Assembly: GCA_947184155.2 (NCBI GenBank)
Contig: CAMXCT020001482.1
Location: 86,006 to 150,005 of the forward strand
Source of the DNA: Cladocopium goreaui
Lineage: Eukaryota > Sar > Dinophyceae > Suessiales > Symbiodiniaceae
DNA: 64,000 bases
Direction: 5' to 3'
Shown: positions 22,786 to 34,262 of the stretch, piece after piece
How positions within the stretch are numbered: position 1 is the stretch's first letter
Layout: each line of letters begins with the position of its first letter
The notes under the pieces: generated by a model
Database searches by the model: none
Seen by the model: only the letters and a program-made list of their open reading frames with translations
Told to the model about the DNA's origin: nothing
Program-made: the position numbers and the translations under genes

Positions 22786-22890
22786 GCGCCGTGATGAATT
22801 CAATGAACTTTTTCGGCCAATGGGATGAGACTCAGTCTGGGACCCTCTGGGACCCAGATCTTCCATGGATTTTCTGGAGAAAGATGGAGG
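22786..22890 (+). CDS. exon candidate, frame unresolved
   Basis: Acceptor TTGATTCATTCAG|G. Two frames are plausible (RRDEFNELFRPMG, or FGQWDETQSGTLWDPDLPWI and beyond). Confidence 0.35.
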
Positions 22891-23090
22891 TGTCCTTAGT
22901 GGGTCATGGGGGTAGTTACAGTTACCATCTATCTATTTTTGGTTGGGGATTTTCCATGAAATAAAGCAGTTACACAAACCGATTTTGGTTTGGGATTTTC
23001 GGATTTTCCATTAAATAAACCAACTGTGGCAGCTATTGGGGTACCCCCATTTATGGAAACCATCACATGAAAACACATCCATTGCTTCAG

Positions 23091-23194
23091 GTTTGACTCC
23101 AATCTCCCCTTGGTGCTCGAAGATGACGATGGCAGTATTCCTGTGACGACTGAGCTGTGGCAAACTGTTGGGACTCAGCCGGTTCCTTGGCAGG
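23091..23194 (+). CDS. exon 1 of a phase-consistent chain
   Basis: Acceptor ACATCCATTGCTTCAG|G; reads FDSNLPLVLEDDDGSIPVTT then ELWQTVGTQPVPWQ, with one base left at a GTTTGA donor. The following exons at 23831, 24527 and 24895 continue the phase exactly. Acidic and soluble-looking; no family recognised. Confidence 0.65.
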
Positions 23195-23696
23195 GTTTGA
23201 AACTAAAATTGTAGCCTGTTTTGTGTGTGTGTGAAAAAACAAAGGGCCTTGAATCAAGCATAAATGGGGATGTTACCCAAGAAAGATGGGATGTATCTGA
23301 TGTATCCATACCAAAAGGCGGGGATGCAGGATGATATGCATGCATGTGCTGGTACATTACAGGCACACCAGGACCCCCAAAGACACTTCTTTTGGAGTCA
23401 GGTTTGGACCCATGAGCGGTTTGTTTTTTTGATTATAATTATAACTCAGTTGAGAACAACATGTCATATTCCGAGCATATTCCTTCTTGCCATATTCCGA
23501 TTCCCCATGATGGTGGTATCCTGGTCGATTTGAAGGGGAGCATACAACAGATTCCCAATTGGAGTTTCCACAACACCACTATTGTGTATCCTTAGGATTC
23601 CTTAGGTAGGTATGTATAGCTGTAGTAGAAATTGTTCACAGAGAAAGAGAGGGAGGGAGATATATTTTGGCCAAACATAAACATACACATGGACGT

Positions 23697-23805
23697 TTCC
23701 TATTAAAATGGAGATAGCCCCACACCATCCAAAATTAGACCATTTTAGTATTGAAACCTATGGTTTTTGGGGATCCCACACACATTTTAAGAAATCACGA
23801 TAATT
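23697..23805. mobile_element. family E-like MITE (long form)
   Basis: GTTTCCTATTAAAATGGAGA ... GGGGATCCCACACACATTTT. Same interior (CCAAAATTAGACCATTTTAG) as the copy at 25999. Confidence 0.65.
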
Positions 23806-23830
23806 GTTCCTTAAACTCTTCACCTGGCAG

Positions 23831-23867
23831 GCAACTTCGCATGGAAATGCTACATGGTTGAGCCGAG
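23831..23867 (+). CDS. exon 2 of the chain
   Basis: Acceptor CTCTTCACCTGGCAG|G and donor GTTGAA. 37 bases encode NFAWKCYMVEP with two bases before and after, matching the flanking exons. Confidence 0.62.
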
Positions 23868-24526
23868 GTTGAATCAGATCCCAATCCCCGGAAATCACAT
23901 GGCAAATTCATGGAACATATTGAAGCCATATCATGTTTGGTGGTATCATTTACTGACATTTACTGTATTTTTTTTGACATATCATGTAAATTAATGTAAA
24001 TTATGGTACCATGCAAAATCATGTAAATTCCATATCATCAGTTCATGTTGTTTAAATCCATTAGAATCCACTAAGGTGGTACCATCTCGCAGTCTGAAGA
24101 GTGTCGGTTCTCGGCGGACCGCTGCTTGGCACAAAAGGTGAACGGTAGGGTACGCGGTCCACAGTGGTTGCAGAGTGGCAACGCCAAGGCAGAAAAAAAG
24201 GAGGTACTGTAGACATCTGTAGACCCAACGTCACAATAGAAACATGTTATAATTTTGTGGGCTAGATTTTTTCTGGATAGAATATGGCTTATTGTGAACC
24301 CTAAGTTAGTGCCATACACCATATTCTTGGCTGATCTTTTTCTGCCCGGGTATATGCACAGGTCACCACAGGCACACCAACTACAATTGGGGGTAAGGTG
24401 AAGTTGGTGGTTCATGCCCTAGGATAAACATACAAATAGATGGTAAACCCATCAGGAACTCCGTTGCGAAAATAACCTGTAAATGTTGGGTTTTCCACTT
24501 TTCCACATTTTTTTGTATGTTTACAG

Positions 24527-24627
24527 GAGGGTACTCGACGATATGGATCCTGCGGGTTCAACCAAGTATTTTTCTCACATTTCCACGATGCTTGCCCCAA
24601 AAACGGGACACTTGAAAGAAGCCAAAG
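24527..24627 (+). CDS. exon 3 of the chain
   Basis: Very good splice sites (TTTTTTGTATGTTTACAG|G and GTAAGC). Reads RVLDDMDPAGSTKYFSHIST then MLAPKTGHLKEAK, one base left. Other frames contain stops. Confidence 0.7.
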
Positions 24628-24894
24628 GTAAGCTTCCACAACCATGCCAGTTGAGGACGAAATGCATATTTGCCAATGCACAAAAAAAAACGCACCGGCA
24701 TTGATCCAACACTATGCTGATGTAGATTCATTTGGACCCGTCAGGCTGATCCAAAAAACTTGTGTGGAGCATGTAGATTGCTGAAAAAACCATTTAAAAA
24801 ACAATTCCTCGATCATAATAACCTCCGGTCCTAAACCTGAACAATTCCAAAACAGAACCAGGAATTCTGGTGGGATATCTTTAGAAAAGGGATT

Positions 24895-24985
24895 AGCTCG
24901 CGACGACTTCACCAAAATGTTGTTGGGACTTCAGCCAGATGAAATCATTTCACAGCTGTTTCTCCTGCGATTTTATAGAGAATAA
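24895..24985 (+). CDS. exon 4 of the chain
   Basis: Acceptor GGGATATCTTTAG. The frame required by exon 3 reads KGLARDDFTKMLLGLQPDEI, ISQLFLLRFYRE and a TAA at 24983-24985. A GC donor after TTTCTCCT would let it continue in phase into 25065. Confidence 0.55.
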
Positions 24986-25064
24986 TCATGAATAAACGGA
25001 CTAAATAATTCTTGAAGGGATGGACATCCATTGATTTATGGGATAACAAAGACCATTGTGAGAG

Positions 25065-25164
25065 GCTTCATGTCCAGTCAGAGGACGCCGGGATCAAACC
25101 CGTCTTCGGCGAGCGAAAGAACTCATTCCAGCTCAAAGGGATCATGCTCACTATGCTGATGTGA
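25065..25164 (+). CDS. possible exon 5 of the chain
   Basis: AG|G acceptor (CATTGTGAGAG); reads LHVQSEDAGIKPVFGERKNS, FQLKGIMLTMLM and a TGA. CpG-rich. Phase fits only if the preceding exon uses a GC donor. Confidence 0.45.
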
Positions 25165-25189
25165 TATTTTAAAATGATTACTATATATA

Positions 25190-25930
25190 CATATTCCTAT
25201 GTATATATATATATACATTTTCCTATGTGTATATAAATATATACATGATTATATATGCATAGATATATATATATATATACAACTATGTATAGAGATGATT
25301 ATATATATAATACACATACATATTTCTATGTGTATAATATATATATATATACCCAAACATAATACATATATATATGTACATACAACCATGCACACGCACA
25401 CATACATACATGCATGCATCCCCACCTCTGTATATCCAAACATCCGTACATTTGTACATCCATATGTCCATATGTTCATACTCCCATACGTCCATACTCC
25501 CATCCATCCATACATCCATACATCCATCCATACATTACATACATTACATTACGATACGCTACGTTACCTTAAGTTCCGGTGCATCGCATTACATTACATA
25601 CATTACATACATTACATAAATTACATTCATTTCACATAGATTACTTACATTGCATACATTGCATACATTACATACATTCCAGACATTCCAGACATACAGA
25701 CATACATACATACAGACATACAGACATACAGATATGCAGACATACGGACATACGGATAGACATACATACATGATATTATATTATATAATCATATAATAAT
25801 ATATATAATATATATATATACGGTATACATACATATACACACTTTTTTTTTTACATATACATATACATACAAACATACACACATGCATACATGCATGCAT
25901 GCATATATATATATATAAATACGTCCGCAT
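25190..25930. repeat. TA, CATA and TACAT microsatellites
   Basis: TA runs to 25370, then (CATA)n/(TACATTACAT)n to about 25775, then TA and CATGCATA again. Open frames of 60-146 aa here are low-complexity artefacts. Confidence 0.9.
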
Positions 25931-25998
25931 ATGGTTTACGTACTCCACATATCCAACTACCCGGTGAGATATGGTACCTCAAATTTGATGGTTGATCA

Positions 25999-26095
25999 AA
26001 TGGAGATTTCCCAAAGGAGGTACCCCCAACTAATCCAAAATTAGACTGTTTTAATTTTGAAACCCTTGGCTTTGGGGATCTCCCATTTTAAGTTT
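25999..26095. mobile_element. family E-like MITE (long form)
   Basis: GGAGATTTCCCAAAGGAGGT ... GGGGATCTCCCATTTTAAG; interior matches 23697-23805. Confidence 0.7.
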
Positions 26096-26178
26096 AAAAA
26101 AAAAAAAAACGAATCCATGTTCAAAGCCTATAAGCTACTGACCAAGCACCTAAGAGTTCCACAAGTTTTGTCGCTTAG

Positions 26179-26237
26179 GGCAGCTTTGACTCGCACTATG
26201 CCAAGGGTCCACTTGCTTCTTTGCCTCGGTTGCACAG
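26179..26237 (+). CDS. putative internal exon
   Basis: AG|G acceptor (TTTTGTCGCTTAG) and donor GTTTGT; reads GSFDSHYAKGPLASLPRLH with two bases left. The next candidate exon at 26458 supplies one base. Confidence 0.52.
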
Positions 26238-26457
26238 GTTTGTAGCAGGGAATCTTGTGGGAATAATTAGTGGTGATTCAAAAGGATATATATATATATT
26301 TAAAGATAGGGGTTTAGCGGGATTCAATGTGGATTTTATTGGAATATCATGGGGAATCACTTGGAACATGAAAAAATCATCGAGTTTGATGCAATCGAAC
26401 TGGAGTTGTTTTTCTCTGATGGCTGGTGATGGTTGGTAATGTGGCAAACCCGAAGAG

Positions 26458-26500
26458 TGCAAACGCGGATGGTTCGTGTTTCGCTATTGGGTCCACATTG
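26458..26500 (+). CDS. putative internal exon in phase with 26179-26237
   Basis: Acceptor ACCCGAAGAG, one base then ANADGSCFAIGSTL, donor GTACTG. Confidence 0.45.
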
Positions 26501-27335
26501 GTACTGTAGGGTCAACGAGGATTTGGAACATCTGGTGATTTGAACCGGAAAAGAAAGGCAGGTTGGCAGCTGAAAAGAAGAAACGCTGGCCCCCAGGCCC
26601 CATATAGATATCAATATTTAAGAATGGGCCAACATATGTGTCCTTTTTGGAGATATTTGCTACTTCTTCCAGGATTGGTTGCCTAATATCTCAACTGCTT
26701 TGACTTCAAACATAGTTAATTAGCAACAATCTACAATCAATCTGTCAACATCAAATGCAATCCAACTTTGAGGCAGTTTTCGCCTCCTTGAACTGGGTGA
26801 TGGGAACATGTCCAAGTGTCACCCCAAAAAATCGGATGGTAAACAACAACAAGTGTTTTCCGTGGGCTTTCCATGGAACATCAATCCCTTGATAGATAGG
26901 GTCTAATAATTCTAAAATACTCCAAACACATACACACACACATGTGTACTAAACAAAATGAAAAGCAGGTGTTTCTGTGTATTTGTCATCATCAGATATT
27001 CCTTTTTGTGTTTTCTTTCATGTCTTTGTGTTCTATGGTCACGGACAAAATGATCGAAATGGTCCAAGTGAGGAATTGCAGCAAGTTGATCAACTTCCTC
27101 ATTCAACATTATGTTGCAGTTTAACCAATCCACAGTTATTGTTTCTCCATAAGGGTATATAAGGGTCCATCCTGGATATCCCACACGTCCACAAATTACC
27201 TTCAGGTCATTTGACATATCCAAAATCCCCAGTTTTGATTGGTAAATCCTCCATAAAATTAATAAATGGTCCACTTTCCTCCACTTTCCATAGCTACAGT
27301 ATGTGAAAATTCCGGATTGTATGTTTTATTGCAAG

Positions 27336-27448
27336 TCGTGGGCCAACTTCACTTCCATGATTCCAGACCTGCCGAGGATTCCAGAGCCATGCGGAGCCGG
27401 CTGCAACTGCGCTTGGGTCTCTTGGACCTGAACGGACCGCAACTTTAG
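27336..27448 (+). CDS. putative terminal exon
   Basis: Acceptor GTTTTATTGCAAG; reads HFHDSRPAEDSRAMRSRLQL, RLGLLDLNGPQL and TAG. The minus strand is also open here, but the plus frame ends cleanly. CpG-rich. Confidence 0.45.
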
Positions 27449-28442
27449 CCAACAAAAAGATGGTGGATTCACCAGAAGTTCCAGTGGTGATTCACTTGCC
27501 GTGATCAAACCAATCAAACCACCTCAACTTATCTTAAGATCCTCAACCATCAAACATGGTGATATGATTTGTGGTACGGGGAGATGATGGGGATATGATG
27601 GGGATATGATGAGGATTCTGCAATGAGTCATTAATTAAAAATCGACCTCACTGTGACTTCACTGAATGGGAATTGGATTCGGGGAACCATCCTCACATGG
27701 CCGAACGTTTCAGCAATGTTCAGGTTATGCAGATTTTTATAATTCAGCCAATGTTCTTGATATAGTGATATAATTTGGGCTATTTACCATGATGATTGGG
27801 GATATAATTTGGGAAATACAATTTCAAGCATGTACAATCATCAGCATCGGGCATGGACTGAGATACGAATCGGAATATGTTTGGAGCTCATTTTATATCT
27901 GTGTTCAAATAGATAGGGGGCTCCACGTTCCATCCAAAAGGTGTGGTGTTTTCAATGGGTAGACCATGTGATTTTAGGCTATGCTATCCACCTGATAGCC
28001 GGTATCCAGCTAAGTTGTGTAAATGGGGCAGCACCATGGCTGGAAAATCACCCTTAAAAAGTTCGAGAATTTTCCGAAGGATTTCCCTGCCGGCCACGTT
28101 TGATTACCGGAGGGTGTTTCTACTGAGCACCGCAAAATGCAGATCTAAGTACTTAGTCTTAAAAAAATACTCACACCAGTGTAGACAATGAAATCAGAAC
28201 CTTGTTTGGGACATATCCATGTGGCTCCTTGAAATGATTGAAGCCCATTTCTATCCATGTCTCGATGTTTCAAATCCATCAAAAATCCATGTTGTTTGAT
28301 TTAAGATATCTCAAAGATATGGCTATTGGTCAAAACCCTGGCACCTAGTGGACCCCAAAATAGCTGGTAAATGGATGTTCATCCCATTAGAATTGATAAT
28401 AATAGGTTTTGACCCACCCCCATATAAGCACACTTTGAATAG

Positions 28443-28593
28443 TCGTTGGCCGAAACTTTCCACGCGTCTATCATGGCTTTTGGTGGCTGAATCCACCATG
28501 GATCGCTTTTTTATCCGAGGTGCTGCGGTGAAGAGCGAACTGCTGAACGGTAAGCAGCTGCTTGAAGCTGTGGAGGCGGATGGGGAGACATGG
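28443..28593 (+). CDS. putative exon ending at a MITE
   Basis: Acceptor CACTTTGAATAG, then LSWLLVAESTMDRFFIRGAA, VKSELLNGKQLLEAVEADGE and a donor GTTACC. That donor is also the start of a degenerate family-E element (28591-28680). A consensus donor GTAAGC inside, at 28550, could end it earlier. Confidence 0.5.
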
Positions 28594-28799
28594 GTTACCC
28601 CAAATCATCCAAGTCAGACAATTTCAGTAGTGAAACCCATGGCTTTAGGATGCATTAGGGATGAGCCATTTTTTTAAGATCATTTTAAATATCACCATAT
28701 ATATATATATTATAATATAGATATAGATTACAATATATATATATATATATTGGTTTGGACTATCTCATGACAAGATGTTCTTTGGCAATAAGGTTCAAG

Positions 28800-29260
28800 T
28801 AGAAGTTGCACACATGGCTGACGCTATGCTACTTGAAGCGCGCTTTGAATTTGCACTTGAAAGTTCACTTAGAAGTTACAGACACATAGAATGTGTAGAG
28901 TACATGCGAGATTTGTAAACAAAGTGCGTGACCAGCTGCCAAGTCGTAGTGGTAGCGAAGACATCACCACGAGTGTAAAGAGATCCTGAGACTGTTCAGT
29001 ATCGGCTTAGTAAAGTTTGTTCCAACGTTATACAGTAGACATACCGAAGACGAAGAAAAAGAAAGATGAGACATGATAATCGCAGTGTCGCTGAAGCGAA
29101 ACTAACAAATCTCAACAAAATTCACGACCTTTCCAGCACAAAATCATGTGACATGACGATGGTTCCAAGTCAAAACGTTGAAACAAACAGCATTTTGCGC
29201 TCTTAGCAGGACATGAATTTATCAATGATTAACACGTGGGCCTATGACGTCGCCATTGTT
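28800..29260. other. non-coding stretch of unusual composition
   Basis: No TA runs, CpG present, no frame open beyond about 30 codons and no splice pair. It could be a retroposed RNA or old repeat; nothing recognisable as tRNA, 5S or snRNA. Confidence 0.3.
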
Positions 29261-29739
29261 TTTTTTGGTCCCATGGTCATGGTCCCCACCCTTAAATGAA
29301 TGTCATATGGATCCGCTGGAAGTAACAAAACAAATGTGTTTTGGACTGGTAGCGTCTAGGACACAGGTACAAGATGTGTAGTATGTGTATGTGAATGTAT
29401 ATATAATTAAAATATACATCGAACTACATCTATGTGGTTATACATGCATATGTAAGTATATGCACATTTACTTGACTAAGGTAAGGGTGAACGCATGGTG
29501 GTTTATCCTAATTGGTATGTGGATTATTTTCCCGGTTTGTTGGTAATCGGGATTAGGTCATCTTCATATAAAAGGGTTTTTAAGAAAAGGTACTAAACGG
29601 CTGAATTGCCATGTATCATATTACATGATGAGTTCCACTAATTATCAGTTAAGTTGCCATTGAATAAATTCACTAGCATATGTCAATGATTCATCAATGA
29701 TTCGTTATTATTGATAGTCCATTAATCATGGGATACCGG

Positions 29740-30070
29740 GGGGCTATGGGGGGGCTATGAGCTCAGCATTTAAGGTCCTGATAAGGCCGGGTAATGATAA
29801 AGCCTCATTAAGGGGTTATCCCTTTAAGGCCTTTTCCAAATGGATGGATGATGTAAGCCACAACCCATAAAGGGCATTGGGATTATTGCAGATTTTGCTG
29901 CGTGTTCACCATGTTTGCTCAATTTGGCAATTTTGGGGATCTGGGGTCCTGAGGAGTCAATTTGTTTTGGGATGCAGAATAATAAAAGGCTTATCATTTA
30001 AGGCCTGGATAGGCTTTTATTAAGCCCTTATTAAGCCCTTATTAAGCCTTAACGAGCCCTTAGTCCCCCA
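29740..30070. repeat. AAGGCC/TTATTAAGCC imperfect repeat tract
   Basis: Repeated words TTATTAAGCCC and CATTTAAGGCCT in both orientations. No gene. Confidence 0.6.
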
Positions 30071-30141
30071 ACCCCCCAAAATCCAGGTCGAGACTCTTGG
30101 ACCCGAAAATGATCTATCCCCCCCGACTTGTGGCCCCACAG

Positions 30142-30233
30142 GCCCTGGGCCTCACGAAATATACCTTGGAGGCGGGGGTGCTATGCCGCTATGCCGGTGC
30201 TATTTTTGATGGTGCAATGGTGGTAGAAAAGGG
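30142..30233 (+). CDS. putative exon (start of chain 30.1-31.5 kb)
   Basis: AG|G acceptor (TTGTGGCCCCACAG); reads ALGLTKYTLEAGVLCRYAGA then IFDGAMVVEK with two bases left at GTGATG. The next exon begins with one base. Confidence 0.52.
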
Positions 30234-30467
30234 GTGATGACTTGAGCAAACCAGCAGAAATATGGATGTCAACCACCAAGCATGTTTGTTTGATGGTTGA
30301 AATCCTTTTTTTTTGCTGGTTACATGCCAATGTTTGGCTGGCTAAATCAACAAATTTTCTCCCAGTTGTGTTTGCTTTGTTTACAACCACATCTATAAAA
30401 CTAGTTTGATGTATGCACCATAAATGCAACATTTGTACTGTAGTCGTAAACCAAACTACTTATCTAG

Positions 30468-30565
30468 GGTAGCCCTTCCTGTGCCGCCAGCATCCAATGA
30501 GTTTTGGTCCTGGAAGCCAATGGATCTGGTTAAGCTACAACGGCACCACGACATCACCAACAATG
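30468..30565 (+). CDS. putative internal exon
   Basis: AG|G acceptor (CTTATCTAG) and a consensus GTAAGT donor; reads VALPVPPASNEFWSWKPMDL then VKLQRHHDITNN. In phase with 30142-30233. Confidence 0.62.
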
Positions 30566-30956
30566 GTAAGTGGAACCATCCCAACATGAACTTATATCAT
30601 CTTATTTCTGCTTGGCGAATTGTTGGAATTCAGCCAGACAAAGTGGATTAGTATACAACATATGTGATTATATATATATATATTATAATTGTTCCAACAA
30701 TGTGTATAATATATATACATATATACACATACGTGTATATAGGTATATGCAAAGACACATATATATATATACACATTATATACATATATTCATATATACA
30801 CATATACACATATACACACACTACAATGGATATCCAAATATGTATATACTATAGACATCATACACATGATTATTCACAGAAACTAGTACAACATCTATAT
30901 GTCATACAAACATTGGACATTTATCTCCTGCGCTTGGCTTGCGGCGGTCGCTTCAG

Positions 30957-31081
30957 GAGATGTGCGACTTTGTCCACCAGCTTGCCAACTACATCAACTT
31001 GGCGTTTCTGGATTCTTGGATAAACAAGAATTCATGGATGATTGAATTGACAAAAAAAGCAAGTCTCAGAAATATATAAAG
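30957..31081 (+). CDS. putative exon with apparent homopolymer frameshift
   Basis: AG|G acceptor (GGCGGTCGCTTCAG); reads EMCDFVHQLANYINLAFLDS then WINKNSWMIELTKK. A run of seven A at 31052-31058 is followed by a TAA (31077) just before a consensus GTGAGT donor at 31082. A one-base change in the A run would keep the frame open to the donor. The frame is also open upstream of the acceptor. Confidence 0.5.
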
Positions 31082-31115
31082 GTGAGTAAATTCATGTTTA
31101 TTCATGTTTCCCAAG

Positions 31116-31145
31116 GTAAACACCGTTTTTGTGAGTTCCCAAAGG
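31116..31145 (+). CDS. 30-nt micro-exon candidate
   Basis: Acceptor TTCATGTTTCCCAAG|G and donor GTAAGA enclose ten codons (VNTVFVSSQR). Phase 0 fits 31196. Confidence 0.42.
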
Positions 31146-31195
31146 GTAAGATTGAGGATGACATGTGGCTTGAGTTTGGCTTATCTTCCTTGCAG

Positions 31196-31247
31196 TTTCA
31201 CGGTGAACTAAAAATCGGAAACCAAGAGTGGAAATGTGATGTTCCCG
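31196..31247 (+). CDS. internal exon
   Basis: Strong acceptor (GGCTTATCTTCCTTGCAG) and GTAACG donor; only one frame is open (FHGELKIGNQEWKCDVP), with one base left over. The terminal exon at 31380 provides the other two bases. Confidence 0.68.
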
Positions 31248-31379
31248 GTAACGACCGATCATGCTATCTTACATAATATACATATATAATTAAATATATG
31301 TATATATATATATAATGCTCCCGGAAACTGAAAAATCACTCAAGGATTCCCATATCTTATTTTTAGTCACCATTCTCAG

Positions 31380-31516
31380 GGCTGTTTGTTAAGCTACTGC
31401 CACACGGGGGGGAAATCCGTGCCTTCACCTGTGCATTTGGCGCTCAGGAAGATTCGGCCCGATCGGTGACAGGAACTCACAGCCATAGACGCTTGGCCAG
31501 TGATGTACCCCAATAG
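31380..31516 (+). CDS. terminal exon
   Basis: Acceptor TTTTTAGTCACCATTCTCAG|G; reads LFVKLLPHGGEIRAFTCAFG then AQEDSARSVTGTHSHRRLAS and a TAG at 31514-31516. Phase agrees with exon 31196-31247. No domain recognised. Confidence 0.65.
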
Positions 31517-31701
31517 CTGGATGGGTTTTTCTATTGGAACATCCCATTAAAATGGATGATTTGGGGGTAAACCTCCATTATAATATATATACATAACCAA
31601 CCAATTGGGGATGTAATAGGATACAATTGGATTGAATGAGATAAAACCAACCAAATTCACCCAGCGCAACCCAACAGCTGTAAGGGTTCCACTGGTTCCA
31701 G

Positions 31702-31796
31702 GGGTTCTTTTGGGCTTGATTCCAGCAGAGTATTGAAGATTGGTCGTGATGAGCAGACGAGCAACCGGCATGCATTTCAGCATTACTCAGAGAGAT
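31702..31796 (+). CDS. putative internal exon
   Basis: AG|G acceptor (TTCCACTGGTTCCAG) and GTGAGA donor; reads GSFGLDSSRVLKIGRDEQTS then NRHAFQHYSER. Minus frames over the same DNA lack splice sites. Confidence 0.58.
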
Positions 31797-32012
31797 GTGA
31801 GAAGATTGATTATATATGATTGTATATATATATATATGAATGATTATACAATGTAAATATATAATTAGTCATAATCCTTTTAGATAGAAAAATGACATTG
31901 TTGATGACAGATTGTAGAGATATGTGTTGGGGTTTAGGTGTTTCGACCATCTGACAACTAATCCTATCACCCGATCACCATGGATGGATGTGGATGACTT
32001 GCATTTTTCCAG

Positions 32013-32078
32013 CAACTGGGTGAGCTTATGGGGAGTATGGGGGACATCGAAGGGATGAGTTTGGCATTTTTTATGACG
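32013..32078 (+). CDS. putative internal exon
   Basis: Acceptor GACTTGCATTTTTCCAG, 22 codons (QLGELMGSMGDIEGMSLAFF), donor GTGAAA, phase 0. A minus-strand 101-aa frame overlaps without splice support. Confidence 0.55.
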
Positions 32079-32259
32079 GTGAAAGCCTCTGGTTGATGGG
32101 TAAAGTCCTGAAAATCGTGGTGAAATGGAACCTAAGCCAGTTGGGTTATCTGAAAAACTGATCCCAGCCAGCAAACATGGCCGGCAATGGAAACTTCATG
32201 TCGATAAGAACCTTGTTCATGAATAATGCAATTCAATTTTGTTGTAGGGGAAATTTCAG

Positions 32260-32361
32260 CAGGCCATATGTGATTGCCACATGGGTTTGGGACATGAGTA
32301 TTGTCGGCAGCCCCCCAAATGTCAGTTGTTTATCGTCAAATTCCATAGCAAATTGCCATGA
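32260..32361 (+). CDS. putative exon
   Basis: Acceptor GGGGAAATTTCAG, phase 0 as required by 32013-32078. Reads QAICDCHMGLGHEYCRQPPK, CQLFIVKFHSKLP and TGA. Cysteine-rich. Confidence 0.42.
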   Translation, partial: QAICDCHMGLGHEYCRQPPKCQLFIVKFHSKLP

Positions 32362-32874
32362 ATAGTGAATAGTGCTATCCGGCATGTTTGGACAAACCCA
32401 AATTGTAATCCCCATGATGTGTTGGCAGCAAGATATCCTCACGTTGCCCATCGTTAGGTGGTGAATGTCTATTTTGGACGCACAACTTCCCGGATTATAT
32501 TCATTTACAACGGATTTTCCAATGAATTCACTATGTTGAGGTTCATATTTCTAGGCTATGTTTCAATCACACATTGGCATCATATATATATAACTATGCG
32601 TGCATATGTATATATATACAAATAATTACAAATACACATACATATCCCAAAATGGGTATGGGTCAAGTTGGCTAATTAGATGTAGTTACCCTTAAAAGGC
32701 ATGGTTTTTAGGAGTCCATTTGTGGTCCCCAGAGTCGCTGAAATGTGTGAAATGGCTTCACTCTTACCAATATTCCCATACCCCATTGTATCCCATTAGA
32801 TCGCCTTTTAATCTTCTTATACCACCCTAGAATGATTACTCATAATTCCCAACATTTGCTGGTTACCCATGCAG

Positions 32875-32942
32875 CTCCTTGGCTCCTCCTTTAGAGATTT
32901 CTGGATACCAATAGCTCCTCAGCTGCCTCCCAACCACCTGAA
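32875..32942 (+). CDS. exon candidate
   Basis: Acceptor GGTTACCCATGCAG; reads LLGSSFRDFWIPIAPQLPPN. The 3' boundary is uncertain (GA donor possible). Confidence 0.38.
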
Positions 32943-32944
32943 AT

Positions 32945-34130
32945 TATATATATATATAGTCATCGTGGTGTAGATAGAATGTGAACATAAGAAAACAACT
33001 AACTAAGATTATCATATCATTGAACCAAGATATTTTATCTACTTCAAGAGGATTACTTTGTTTGGCTATAATACTGTTTGACCATTGTATCATTAGAATA
33101 GTCAACGCATTAGAACATACTCGTATCATTATATATACCTGTATTTATAGATTCAACATTGTCATAGCCATCATTGGCCATCTCTCTCTCTCTCTCCATA
33201 TATATATATATATATCTATAGGGATGATGGTTGGCAGGGGTAACTATCCCCAAATAGCAGATATTTTCAGGTCAGTGAATTGTGACATTTATCCAGAAGT
33301 ATACCTTTTATAGATGTAATGTGGTAGACCCAATCATGAACCTTCAGTTCTTGATGGTTGATATCCAACCGTTTCTGGTGATATTGGGGATGGTTTATTA
33401 TTGAGTTTATCACCTACTATTATAGATATCTCATACCCACATACAAAAGAACACAGGTTGAGAACGGGATTCCCCATGGATTGTGATATTCCCCGGACAT
33501 TGGTTAGTACAATGCACAAACTAATCATCACCTAACCGGTCTTTTGAAGACATATATATACAGTTTTCATAGCAAGTCATAGTATTGGTAACATGTTTTA
33601 TATTCCCATTGTGTCCTCGTGAAATATTCCCATTTAATGTTGGGTTTAATTCCCTGTCCAAACTGTGTTTTGAACTGTCAATTATGGGGCACCATACCAT
33701 ATCTCCTTTTGATGAATGAATCACCAATTCTCATAGTACGTGCCAAGGTAAATCATCTCAAATTCCCATTGGCTACACCATCTAGCATCATATAACTTAA
33801 CCATCTCAAAACTTTAGCCATCTGACCCCTTTATGGCTTATCATGCCATCGTATAACCATTTTATAACCATATCATACCATCTTATAATAACAATCTTGA
33901 AATTATAACCATATAATATCATATGGGGATTTCCAAAAATGAGGGATCCCCAAAATGGTTGGTTTGTAGTGGAAAATCTCAATCTAAGATGGATGATAAC
34001 TCGGGGTACCCCTATTTATGGAAACCCCCATGGATAATAATGGATTCATCATAGTAGATCCATTATTAGATGAAACAGTATGACATTCATCATAGTACAT
34101 AGTATATCATTCATCATAGATATCATAGAT
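32945..34130. other. intronic or intergenic, MITE and TA runs
   Basis: No supported exon. Contains a TCTC microsatellite at 33181 and a family-E MITE at its end (33925). Confidence 0.5.
33925..34030. mobile_element. family E MITE
   Basis: GGGGATTTCCAAAAATGAGG ... GGGGTACCCCTATTTATGGA then AACCCCC. Confidence 0.8.
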
Positions 34131-34149
34131 ATCCGCAGTTTTTCACAAT

Positions 34150-34262
34150 TTTGAGATGATGGAATCTCCCTTCGCTCAGGAGGTGAAGCTTCCTGGACCT
34201 GGCCGAAGGAGGTCTCGAAGCTTTCCGCCGCGATGTCTGATTTACCATAAAACCTATGATTG
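34150..34262. CDS. probable exon, strand unresolved
   Basis: Minus reading SDIAAESFETSFGQVQEASP has an acceptor and donor. The plus reading EVKLPGPGRRRSRSFPPRCL follows a good acceptor (CTCCCTTCGCTCAG|G). Neither can be excluded. Confidence 0.32.

Noticed and set aside
25199-25639. 146-aa ORF rich in Y, I and H
   Set aside because: CATA/TACAT microsatellite translation.
28800-29260. Possible tRNA or 5S-like gene
   Set aside because: No cloverleaf arms or internal promoter boxes could be identified.
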